In this document: piece by piece, positions 32,520-41,562 of the stretch
How the letters are laid out: the number at the start of each line of letters is the position of its first letter
How positions within the stretch are numbered: position 1 is the stretch's first letter
Source: Pseudomonas sp. 30_B
Lineage (GTDB): Bacteria; Pseudomonadota; Gammaproteobacteria; Pseudomonadales; Pseudomonadaceae
DNA length: 64,000 bases
NCBI RefSeq assembly: GCF_017491605.1
Contig: NZ_JAFGYY010000004.1
Span: 1-64,000 of the forward strand
Direction: 5' to 3'
Notes under the pieces: generated by a model
What the model was told of the DNA's origin: nothing
Seen by the model: the letters and a program-made list of their open reading frames with translations, nothing else
Databases searched by the model: none
Position numbers and translations under genes: made by a program

Positions 32520-33167
32520 ATGTCTGAACAACACATCCAGCAGATCGATGCCCTGGCGCAGCGTGCACGCATCCTGCCGGTGATCACCATCGACCGCGAG
32601 GCGGACATCCTGCCCATGGCGGATGCCCTTGCCGCTGGCGGGATCACCGTCCTGGAAGTCACGTTGCGGACGTCGCTGGGGCTCACCGCGATCCGCCAGT
32701 TGAGCGAACAACGCCCGGAGCTGCTGGTCGGCGCCGGCACCGTGCTCGATCCGCAGACCTTCCGCCAGGCGGAAGAGGCGGGGGCGAAGTTCATCGTCAC
32801 GCCGGGCTGCACCGACGAGTTGCTGCAATACGCCGTTGGCCGCCCTGTGCCGCTGCTGCCAGGTGTGGCCACCGCGTCGGAAATCATGGCCGCGTACCGC
32901 CATGGGCTGCGCCGCTTCAAGCTGTTCCCGGCCAAGGTCTGCGGCGGCGTGGAAGCGCTCAAGGCCTTCGGCGGGCCGTTCCCGGAGGTGCGGTTCTGCC
33001 CCACCGGCGGCGTAGGCCCGGACAACCTGAATGACTACTACCGGCTGGCCAACGTGATGTGCGTGGGCGGCAGCTGGATGCTGCCCAAGGCCGCCATCGA
33101 CAGCGGCGACTGGGCCACGGTCGAACGCCTGAGCCGCGAGGCGCTGGCGCTGCTGGACACACACTGA
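32520..33167 (+). CDS. eda: KDPG aldolase (2-dehydro-3-deoxy-phosphogluconate aldolase)
   Basis: A 215-residue class I aldolase that splits KDPG into pyruvate and glyceraldehyde 3-phosphate, completing the Entner-Doudoroff pathway. Landmarks are the general-base glutamate in TVLEVTLRT, GAGTVLDPQTF, IVTPGCTDELLQYA, the Schiff-base lysine in RRFKLFPAKVCGG, and RFCPTGGVGPDN. The ATG at 32520 is preceded by GGAG. A paralogue lies at 55591-56241. Confidence 0.95.
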   Translation: MSEQHIQQIDALAQRARILPVITIDREADILPMADALAAGGITVLEVTLRTSLGLTAIRQLSEQRPELLVGAGTVLDPQTFRQAEEAGAKFIVTPGCTDELLQYAVGRPVPLLPGVATASEIMAAYRHGLRRFKLFPAKVCGGVEALKAFGGPFPEVRFCPTGGVGPDNLNDYYRLANVMCVGGSWMLPKAAIDSGDWATVERLSREALALLDTH

Positions 33168-33186
33168 GCTGTCCTGATCTGGACGT

Positions 33187-33212
33187 GCCCGGCCTTGCGC
33201 CGGGCTTTTTTA
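33187..33212 (+). terminator. Terminator of the zwf-pgl-eda operon
   Basis: The stem GCCCGG/CCGGGC has a CTTGCG loop and is followed by six T residues, 20 bp after the eda stop. Confidence 0.85.
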
Positions 33213-33227
33213 TGGGGATGGCTTTTC

Positions 33228-33389
33228 GTAGGAGCGGATTTTATCCGCGATCCGGCCGATAGGCCGGTGTTTAGGGCAGGCACCGCTCTCGCGGTGATCG
33301 CGGAGAAGCTCCGCTCCTACGAGAGCCGCAGCTCCAGGTAACCGTAGGAGCGGGCCATGCCCGCGATAGCGCCCATGGGGCGCTCCTAC
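33228..33389. repeat. Cluster of REP-like half-sites
   Basis: GTAGGAGCGGATTTTATCCGCG at 33228, GATCGCGGAGAAGCTCCGC ending near 33315, and GTAGGAGCGGGCCATGCCCGC at 33344 ending with GCGCTCCTAC at 33388 are variants of the REP core with different inner palindromes. They fill the gap between eda and the convergent ABC transporter gene. Confidence 0.75.
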
Positions 33390-33432
33390 AGGGGAGTTCC
33401 GGCGCCGAGCAGAGTCGCGAACGGCTCGCGAC

Positions 33433-35265
<1,833 letters not shown>

Positions 35266-35340
35266 GATTCTTCTCGGGTTGGTAGCGGGTCCGTCCTGGA
35301 CCCGCTGAACAGGGCCTCCGTCAGCCGTAATCGTGGAAAC

Positions 35341-35907
35341 TTACAGACGCTTGGCGGAGAGGATGACGACCGGGGTTTTCGGGACGTCCTGGAACATGCC
35401 GTGGCTGCCGGTCTGGACCTGGGCGATCTGGTCGACCACGCCCATGCCGCGTACGACCTTGCCGAACACGGCGTAGCCGAAGTCGCGATTGCCGTGGTTG
35501 AGGAAGTCGTTGCCGGTCAGGTTGATGAAGAACTGGCTGGTCGCCGAGTCCACTGCACTGGTGCGGGCCATGGCCAGGGTGCCGCGCTCGTTGAGCAGGC
35601 CGTTGTCGGCTTCGTTCTTGATCGGTGCCTGGGTGTCTTTTTCCTTCATGGCTTCGGTGAAGCCGCCGCCCTGGATCATGAAGTTGGGAATCACGCGGTG
35701 GAAGATGGTTCCGTTGTAGAAGCCGCTGTCGACGTAGGACAGGTAGTTCTTCACAGAAATGGGGGCCTTGTCGGCATACAGCTCGATTTCGATTTCACCC
35801 TGGGTGGTGGACAGCAGCACGTGCGGCTTGTTGGCGTCGGCGGCGAAGGCGGAACCGGCCAGGACCAGGGAGCAGGCAGCGAGCAGGAAGCGTTTGAACA
35901 GAGTCAT
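35341..35907 (-). CDS. ppiA: Periplasmic peptidyl-prolyl cis-trans isomerase A
   Basis: A 188-residue cyclophilin with a signal peptide ([19 protein letters not shown], cleaved about residue 22). The catalytic arginine and binding pocket are seen in [19 protein letters not shown], followed by [14 protein letters not shown] and the [20 protein letters not shown] strand. It speeds proline isomerisation in exported proteins. It lies 75 bp upstream of the ABC gene on the same strand and 23 bp after the hydrolase stop. Confidence 0.94.
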   Translation of the reverse strand: MTLFKRFLLAACSLVLAGSAFAADANKPHVLLSTTQGEIEIELYADKAPISVKNYLSYVDSGFYNGTIFHRVIPNFMIQGGGFTEAMKEKDTQAPIKNEADNGLLNERGTLAMARTSAVDSATSQFFINLTGNDFLNHGNRDFGYAVFGKVVRGMGVVDQIAQVQTGSHGMFQDVPKTPVVILSAKRL

Positions 35908-35930
35908 TTGGCGGATGTTTCCGTTAGGTT

Positions 35931-36722
35931 CTAGGGATGGTCGACCTGCTCGAGGAAGTCGAGCAGGGTGGTGTTGAAGCGTTCCGGTTGGTCCAGCGGG
36001 GTAGCGTGCCGCGAATCCTCGATCACCACCAGGCGAGCGTTGGGCAGGTTTCCGACGTAGGCCTGTTTCAGTGAGACGGGTGTGTAGTCGCGGTCGGCGC
36101 TGATCACCAGCGTGGGACAGGTTATGCGCGCCAGGCGCTCCTGCACACCCCAGCCGATGATGGCGTGCAGGCTGGAAAGGTAAGCGCGTTTGTCGTTCTG
36201 CGGCCAGCGCTGCTGGATCTTCTGGCGCAGGTCGGCCTGTTCGGGCTTGGGGAACAGCAGCTTGGCCAGCGCCTTGCCCACGGTGTCCAGGCCCAGCACG
36301 TGGGCGAGGAACAGGCGGCGCGCCACTTCCAGGTATTCGCGCAGGGTTCGGGGTTTCACCTCCGGCGCGCTGTTGACGATGGTCAGGCTGTTCAGCCGTT
36401 CCGGCCAGCGGGTGGCCAGTTCGAAGCCGATCATGCCGCCCATGCTGATGCCCACCAGATGCACGCGGCCCAGATGCAAGTGGTCGAGCAGGGCGATCAC
36501 GTCTTCGGCGAAGGCGCCGATGCTGTAGCGTTCCCGCGGTTTGTCCGACTGGCCGTGGCCGCGCACGTCGAGGGCGATCACCCGGTGGCGTTTTTCCAGT
36601 TCCGGCACCTGGTATTCCCAGTCGCGGGTGCTGGAGCCGAGGCCGTGCACCAGCAGCACCGGGGTGCCGAATCCGCTTTCCTCATAATGCAGGCGGTGGC
36701 CGGCGTGGTCGAAGAAGGGCAT
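35931..36722 (-). CDS. Alpha/beta-hydrolase
   Basis: A 263-residue hydrolase. The oxyanion-hole motif is [13 protein letters not shown] (about residues 23-35), the nucleophile elbow is [11 protein letters not shown] (serine near 96), an acid lies in ISADRDYTP and the catalytic histidine in [12 protein letters not shown]. It resembles the 3-oxoadipate enol-lactonase/esterase group, but the substrate cannot be read off. The start at 36722 follows AAGGAG. It lies in a run lysR - hydrolase - ppiA - ABC on the minus strand, the order found in P. aeruginosa PA3225-PA3228. Confidence 0.9.
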   Translation of the reverse strand: MPFFDHAGHRLHYEESGFGTPVLLVHGLGSSTRDWEYQVPELEKRHRVIALDVRGHGQSDKPRERYSIGAFAEDVIALLDHLHLGRVHLVGISMGGMIGFELATRWPERLNSLTIVNSAPEVKPRTLREYLEVARRLFLAHVLGLDTVGKALAKLLFPKPEQADLRQKIQQRWPQNDKRAYLSSLHAIIGWGVQERLARITCPTLVISADRDYTPVSLKQAYVGNLPNARLVVIEDSRHATPLDQPERFNTTLLDFLEQVDHP

Positions 36723-36756
36723 GACGGGCTCCTTGCTTGGTCTCTGGGGCCTGTCC

Positions 36757-37683
36757 TCAGGCCGGGCTCTCGGGGGCGGCGAAGTGCGCGTCCAGCGGGA
36801 CGCTGGCAAAGGTGGTCAGTAGCTCGACGAGAATCTGCGTGGCCGGACCCAGCGGCTTCTCCTTGTTCGGGTAGAGGTAGAAGCGGCTCTCGCGCACGCC
36901 GCCCTGGGTCAGCGGCAGCGGTTTGAGCACGCCGTCCTTGAGCTCGCGCTCGATCATGTGCCGCGGCAGCCAGGCGAAGCCCAGGCCATTGCTGACGAAG
37001 GTGGCTGCGGTGGCCAGGCTGCCCACCGTCCAGCGTTGCTCGGCGCCGAGCCAGCCGACGTCGCGCGGCTGCAGGCGGCCGGAGTCGCGGATCACCACCT
37101 GCATCTGGGTTTCCAGATCCTGGTGAGTGACCTCGCGCTGCAGGCGGTGCAGCGGGTGGTCGGGGTGGGCGACCGCGACGAAGTCCACCACGCTCAGATC
37201 GGCGCCCAGGTGGCCGGCGATGTTCAGGCCGCTGATGGCCAGGTCCGCATGGCCCTGCACCAGGGCTTCTTCCACGCCGGAGAGCACTTCCTCGCGCAGC
37301 AGCACGCGGCAACCGCGGCTTTGCGGCATGAAGGCGGAGAGGGCGCGGACCAGGCGCACGGTGGGGTAGGCGGCATCGACCACCAGGCGAACTTCCGGCT
37401 CCCAGCCTTGTTCCATGTGGTGGGCCAGCTCTTCCAGCTGGCCGGCGGATTTCACCAGTTGGCGGGAGCGCCGCAGCAGCACCTCGCCGGCCTCGGTGAG
37501 CACCGCCTTGCGTCCGTCGATGCGCAGCAGCGGCACGCCGAGCTGTTCCTGCATGCGCGCCACGGTGTAGCTGATCGACGATTGCGAACGGTGCATGGCT
37601 TCCGCCGCCTGGGCGAAGCCACCGTGATCGACCACGGCTTGCAGGGTTCGCCACTGATCCAGGGTAACGCGGGGCGCTTTCAT
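36757..37683 (-). CDS. LysR-family transcriptional regulator
   Basis: A 308-residue LTTR. The N-terminal winged helix is WRTLQAVVDHGGFAQAAEAMHRSQSSISYTV in two parts (about residues 10-45), followed by the linker helix and a periplasmic-binding-like effector domain. In position it matches PA3225 of P. aeruginosa. It is divergent from a small secreted-protein gene, 55 bp apart, and upstream of the hydrolase gene by 34 bp, so it probably controls one or both. The effector is unknown. Confidence 0.9.
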   Translation of the reverse strand: MKAPRVTLDQWRTLQAVVDHGGFAQAAEAMHRSQSSISYTVARMQEQLGVPLLRIDGRKAVLTEAGEVLLRRSRQLVKSAGQLEELAHHMEQGWEPEVRLVVDAAYPTVRLVRALSAFMPQSRGCRVLLREEVLSGVEEALVQGHADLAISGLNIAGHLGADLSVVDFVAVAHPDHPLHRLQREVTHQDLETQMQVVIRDSGRLQPRDVGWLGAEQRWTVGSLATAATFVSNGLGFAWLPRHMIERELKDGVLKPLPLTQGGVRESRFYLYPNKEKPLGPATQILVELLTTFASVPLDAHFAAPESPA

Positions 37684-37738
37684 CCTCGCTTCCTCTTGTC
37701 TAATCTGGCGGTCCGGAGAAAACCAACAAGAGACCGCC

Positions 37739-38053
37739 ATGAAAAAAATCTGCTGTGCCGTACTGGCTCTGCTGCCGTTGACCGCCCTGGCTTATCCCAT
37801 CGAGGTCGAGAAGAAGCTCAATGGCACAGAGGTCAGCTATGACACCCAGGACATCGGTGACCGGATGGGGGCGATCCTGCTGCGTAACAACGGCCAACAG
37901 CCGGTGACCTGCACCGCCGTGTTCGTCAACGGGCCGGAAACACCCCATGTGCGCAAGGCCACCGTGGAGCCGGGCAAGGACGCGAACATGGCCACCAGCT
38001 TCAGCCGCTCGGTCATCAAGCTGCGCATCAAGCTCACCTGTACGCCGGCCTGA
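37739..38053 (+). CDS. Small exported protein of unknown function
   Basis: A 104-residue protein with a signal peptide (MKKICCAVLALLPLTALA, cleavage after residue 18). The mature part of 86 residues is beta-rich, with two cysteines (VTCTAVFVN and LTCTPA) that could form a disulfide. It has a conserved counterpart in P. aeruginosa (PA3224); annotations naming it a 3-phosphoglycerate kinase are not supported, as it has none of that enzyme's features. It is divergent from the LysR gene. Confidence 0.8.
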   Translation: MKKICCAVLALLPLTALAYPIEVEKKLNGTEVSYDTQDIGDRMGAILLRNNGQQPVTCTAVFVNGPETPHVRKATVEPGKDANMATSFSRSVIKLRIKLTCTPA

Positions 38054-38204
38054 GAGCCTTCTTTATCCGTCCAAGACTAGAAGCAGTTCAGCTGAAAATC
38101 AATTTATTCGATAGTTAATAGCGATTATTTCCGCTTTTTTATCGAGTTATCCATCTCTAGGATTCACTCCATCGACAAGTCACTGACCGATGGAGGTCGA
38201 ATCC

Positions 38205-38804
38205 ATGTCCCGCGTTCTGGTTATCGAAAGCAGTGCCCGCCAGCAAGGTTCCGTATCCCGTCAGCTGACCCGCGAATTCATCGCCCAATGGCAGGCCGCC
38301 CACCCGGCGGACGAGATCCAGGTTCGCGACCTGGCCGTCGAGCAGGTGCCGCACCTGGATGCCAACCTGCTGGGCGGCTGGATGAAGCCCGAGCTGGAAC
38401 AGTCCGAGATCGAACGTTCCGCGCTGCAACGTTCCAACCTGCTGACCGCCGAACTGCAAGCCGCCGACGTGCTGGTACTGGCCGCGCCGATGTACAACTT
38501 CGCCATCCCCAGCACCCTGAAATCCTGGCTGGACCATGTACTGCGTGCCGGAGTCACCTTCAAGTACACCGAGACCGGCCCGCAGGGCCTGCTGACCGGC
38601 AAGCGCGCCTTCGTGCTGACCAGCCGCGGCGGCGTCTACGCCGGTGGTGCGCTGGACCATCAGGAACCCTACCTGCGCCAGGCGCTGGGCTTCGTCGGCA
38701 TCCACGACGTCACCTTCATCCATGCCGAGGGCCTGAACATGGGGGCCGAGTTCGCCGAGAAGGGCCTGTCCAAGGCCAAGGCCCAGCTCGCCGCCGTCGC
38801 CTGA
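38205..38804 (+). CDS. azoR: FMN-dependent NADH-azoreductase
   Basis: A 199-residue flavodoxin-fold quinone/azo reductase. The FMN-phosphate loop is VIESSARQQGSVSRQLT (about residues 5-21), APMYNFAIPSTLKSWLDHVL binds the isoalloxazine, and TSRGGVYAGG the other side. It reduces quinones and azo compounds by two-electron steps. GGAGG eight bases before the ATG decides the start. A 150-bp AT-rich gap separates it from the small exported-protein gene, and a strong terminator follows. Confidence 0.93.
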   Translation: MSRVLVIESSARQQGSVSRQLTREFIAQWQAAHPADEIQVRDLAVEQVPHLDANLLGGWMKPELEQSEIERSALQRSNLLTAELQAADVLVLAAPMYNFAIPSTLKSWLDHVLRAGVTFKYTETGPQGLLTGKRAFVLTSRGGVYAGGALDHQEPYLRQALGFVGIHDVTFIHAEGLNMGAEFAEKGLSKAKAQLAAVA

Positions 38805-38847
38805 TCCCGCTTTACCTTGCGCACCCTTTCGCTCCTGGGTGCGACCG

Positions 38848-38885
38848 TGGCCGACCTCCTTCCCCCGGAGGTCGGCCATTTTTTA
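38848..38885 (+). terminator. Strong rho-independent terminator after azoR
   Basis: The 12-bp stem TGGCCGACCTCC / GGAGGTCGGCCA has a 7-base loop and is followed by six T residues. Confidence 0.92.
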
Positions 38886-39005
38886 TTCCCGATAATGACC
38901 CGGCAGGGGTAAATCACATCCTCTCCCTTCGGGCTGTTCAAAGTCTGATCAGCATGCTAAAAGAACCTTGAGCTGATCTAGCCGCTTGAAAAAGAAGGGA
39001 AAACC

Positions 39006-39290
39006 ATGACCAAGTCGGAGTTGATCGAGAGAATCGTCACCCATCAGGGGCAGCTTTCCGCAAAGGATGTGGAGCTGGCGATCAAGACCATGCTTGAGCA
39101 AATGTCCCAGGCTCTGGCGACGGGGGATCGCATCGAAATCCGGGGTTTCGGTAGTTTCTCGTTGCATTATCGCGCCCCGCGCACCGGCCGTAATCCGAAG
39201 ACCGGCGAGTCCGTGCGCCTGGATGGCAAGTTCGTTCCGCACTTCAAGCCCGGCAAGGAGCTGCGAGACCGCGTCAACGAACCCGAGTGA
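39006..39290 (+). CDS. ihfB: Integration host factor beta subunit
   Basis: A 94-residue DNA-bending protein (HU/IHF family). The typical arm segment [12 protein letters not shown] and [16 protein letters not shown] are present, with FGSFSLHYR in the saddle. With IhfA it bends DNA sharply at promoters and recombination sites. In almost all gammaproteobacteria, rpsA directly precedes ihfB. Here the upstream gene is azoR with a strong terminator, so ihfB must use a promoter in the 38887-39005 gap. Confidence 0.96.
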   Translation: MTKSELIERIVTHQGQLSAKDVELAIKTMLEQMSQALATGDRIEIRGFGSFSLHYRAPRTGRNPKTGESVRLDGKFVPHFKPGKELRDRVNEPE

Positions 39291-39322
39291 GCCCCCGGGG
39301 TATCCGTTTTGAAGGAGTTTCC

Positions 39323-39628
39323 ATGCTTCGGGTAAAGCGTTTCCTGTTCATCCTGGCGCTGGTCGTACTGGCCGCCGTGGTCGTGGTTTTCGTCCTGGAG
39401 AACCTCCAGCCGGCGCAACTGACCTTCCTGGGCTGGCAGTCGCCGCAATGGCCGCTGGTGGTGTTCGTTTCCCTGGCCTTCATCCTGGGCGGGCTGATTG
39501 GCCTGCTGATGGGCATTCCTGTCCGCGCCAGGGCGCGCGTCCGCATGGCCGGCATGCGCTCCGAAATCACCCGCTTCCGCAAGGAGAACGACGCGCTGCG
39601 TGACAAGTCGCTGACGGATCATGCCTAG
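39323..39628 (+). CDS. lapA: LapA (YciS) lipopolysaccharide assembly protein
   Basis: A 101-residue inner-membrane protein with two membrane helices (FLFILALVVLAAVVVVFVLE and LVVFVSLAFILGGLIGLLMG), the conserved ENLQPAQLTFLGW loop, and a basic cytoplasmic coiled-coil tail. LapA works with LapB and FtsH in controlling LpxC and LPS assembly. GAAGGAG lies before the ATG at 39323. It overlaps lapB by 8 bp. Confidence 0.92.
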   Translation: MLRVKRFLFILALVVLAAVVVVFVLENLQPAQLTFLGWQSPQWPLVVFVSLAFILGGLIGLLMGIPVRARARVRMAGMRSEITRFRKENDALRDKSLTDHA

Positions 39629-40772
39629 CGTCATTGCCACGCTGTTCTTCTTCTGCGCTCTGGCCATCGGCTGGTGGATGGGGCGCTGTTCGCGTTTCCA
39701 GCCCGTCTCCCGCGAAGGCAATGACCTGCGTTCGCGCATCCACAGCATGCACAACCTGCTGGAGCGCCACTCCGACGATGCGCTGGAAAGCCTCTCCCAG
39801 GGGCTGGTGCTGAGTCCGGAAACGCTGGAAAGCCATCTGCATGTTGGCAATCTGTTCCGCCGGCGCGGTGACATCGAAAAAGCCATTCATATTCACCAGG
39901 ACCTCCTGGGGCGTGCTGGCGAGGATATTTCGCTGGCCTCCCAGGTTCGCCTTGAACTGGCGCGAGACTTCATCGCCGGTGGCTTGCTCGGCAGTGCCGA
40001 AGAGTTGCTGGACCAGTTGGTCCACCTGCAGGGCGAGCCGATTTCGCTGGAAGCGCTCGACGAACAACGATTGATCTGTGAGCGGGAGAAAAACTGGTCC
40101 CGGGCGATCGAACTGGCGGCCCGACTGGTGCCCAGTCGCCCCGAGCTGATCGCGGCGCTGGCCAACTACTACTGCGAACTGGCCCAGGAGAAGGGGCGCG
40201 GCGGTGACCGCAGCGGAATGCAGGAGCTTCTGCGCGAGGCTCGCCGGGTAGATCGCCATTGCGTGCGGGCGCTGCTGATGCGCCTGGATTGCGAACTCTG
40301 GCGGCAGGATTATCCCGCGGCCGTCGCCACCATGGGCGAGGTGGCACGGGACGCCAAGGCTTTCGTGGGGGAGATCGTGCCGCTGTTGCGCCGCTACGAT
40401 TGCCTGGGTGTGCCGCTGATTCGAGAGTTCCTGCGCAACCTGGCGGAGTCCGAAGAGGTCCCACCGCTGATCCTGGCAGTCCTGGCCGAGACCGAGGATG
40501 ACAATGTCTCCACGCACTGGCGTGACAGTTTGTTGCGGCGTGTCGAGCAGCGCCCGTCCTGGCAAGGCGTTGGCGAGTTCCTGGGGGCGCTTGGCACGGC
40601 GGGTGTCAATCCGTCCGCCATTGAAAAAATTGCCCCAGTAATCATCGGCTTGTATAGGACAATGCCGCGTTATCGCTGCAGTCGCTGCGGTTTCGCCGGG
40701 CGGGAGCTGCACTGGCAGTGCCCGAGTTGCCATGCCTGGAATGCGCTGCGGCCGGTTATTGCACCTCTTTAA
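39621..40772 (+). CDS. lapB: LapB (YciM) lipopolysaccharide assembly protein
   Basis: A 383-residue protein with an N-terminal membrane anchor (residues about 4-20), a series of TPR-like helical repeats (about 35-340) and a C-terminal rubredoxin-like metal site with two cysteine pairs (CSRCGFAGRELHWQCPSC). LapB brings LpxC to FtsH for degradation, setting the LPS synthesis rate. It normally stands just upstream of the O-antigen locus in pseudomonads; here the sequence after its stop is a decayed remnant of that locus. Confidence 0.93.
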   Translation: MPSVIATLFFFCALAIGWWMGRCSRFQPVSREGNDLRSRIHSMHNLLERHSDDALESLSQGLVLSPETLESHLHVGNLFRRRGDIEKAIHIHQDLLGRAGEDISLASQVRLELARDFIAGGLLGSAEELLDQLVHLQGEPISLEALDEQRLICEREKNWSRAIELAARLVPSRPELIAALANYYCELAQEKGRGGDRSGMQELLREARRVDRHCVRALLMRLDCELWRQDYPAAVATMGEVARDAKAFVGEIVPLLRRYDCLGVPLIREFLRNLAESEEVPPLILAVLAETEDDNVSTHWRDSLLRRVEQRPSWQGVGEFLGALGTAGVNPSAIEKIAPVIIGLYRTMPRYRCSRCGFAGRELHWQCPSCHAWNALRPVIAPL

Positions 40773-40797
40773 GCAGGGGTTCGCACGATACTCTGGA

Positions 40798-40814
40798 TGA
40801 CGCCAAGGGCGTCA
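40798..40814. terminator. Short hairpin after lapB, weak terminator candidate
   Basis: TGACGCC-AAG-GGCGTCA is a perfect stem but only a short T-run (CTTTA) follows. Position, 25 bp after the lapB stop, suggests transcript-end processing. Confidence 0.4.
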
Positions 40815-41029
40815 GGCTTTACAGATCGAGGCGCGTTTGTGCGTGGGGCGGGGAGTGCGGTACCGCGCCGACTTGATCACGGCCTCCCGCAGAAGTCTTG
40901 CGGCCAGTCCTGGCACGAAATGGAGGGAGCGCAGTTGGCCCGAGGAGACCGGTCTTGAACTGTCGGTAGTACGATGCTATCGCTGCTCTACGGGCTAGGT
41001 GCCAAAGCCAATTTCGCCACTCTGAGGGG

Positions 41030-41470
41030 CGCCCCGCAAGGGCGGCTGCCATTGCCTGTTGCGGCCATAAGACCGCTTTTTTCTGGCTTTCCGGGATCTG
41101 GCCAGAGTGTGGCGGGAGATCTGCTAGCCTTAATATTCTCGGTCGGGCTACCAGATCTGAACAACTTCATGGGTGGCATCGATAGTATCGCCCGTCTGGA
41201 GATTATCAGTGCCTGCCTGGCAGGTGCATTCGGTTGCGGGCTGGTCGGCGCGAGCGCGACGATGTGGCTTCCATTGATCTGCGCGGTGGCGATCAGGGGG
41301 GGCTGATATGGAATTCCCCCAGCGCGCACTTTTGCACGGAGTGCCCGCCACAGAGGATTTATCGGGGCGCTCCGAGCGGGCTGGGTATCACCGCCGAAGG
41401 TGCGAAATTGGCTGATTTTGCTCGGAGTTTTTGGTGCTTGTCGTGGCTCGTCTGGGTGCAGGTCGTCCGG
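41030..41470 (+). pseudogene. wbpL: Decayed wbpL (WecA/MraY-family glycosyl-1-phosphate transferase)
   Basis: One reading frame contains LLALIFSVG then DLNNFMGGID at 41154-41183 and SIARLEIISACLAGA. This corresponds to the WbpL signature LxLIFxVxLxNLYNFMDGIDGIAxxEAISVC. The catalytic aspartate of FMDGID is glycine here. The frame hits TGA at 41304-41306 and continues with GIPPARTF (normally WNFPPARIF), GFIG (GSGFLG) and NWLILLGVFGA at 41406-41438 (WLILLGVFVVDA). The N-terminal half of the gene cannot be found and an intact ORF is impossible. It sits directly before wbpM, as wbpL does in P. aeruginosa. The 40815-41029 stretch shows nothing recognisable. Confidence 0.8.
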
Positions 41471-41562
41471 ATGATCAGGATGTGAGCTGAACTCCATTGG
41501 AAATGGTGGTCAATGTAGCGGGGGGAAGCGTTATCCCTGCTCTGGATGAAGGACAAGCACCA

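Noticed and set aside
40974..41306. 110-codon ORF read as an intact small gene
   Set aside because: It matches only the middle of WbpL, lacks its N terminus and catalytic aspartate, and the homology continues in the same frame beyond the stop. It is best read as part of a pseudogene.
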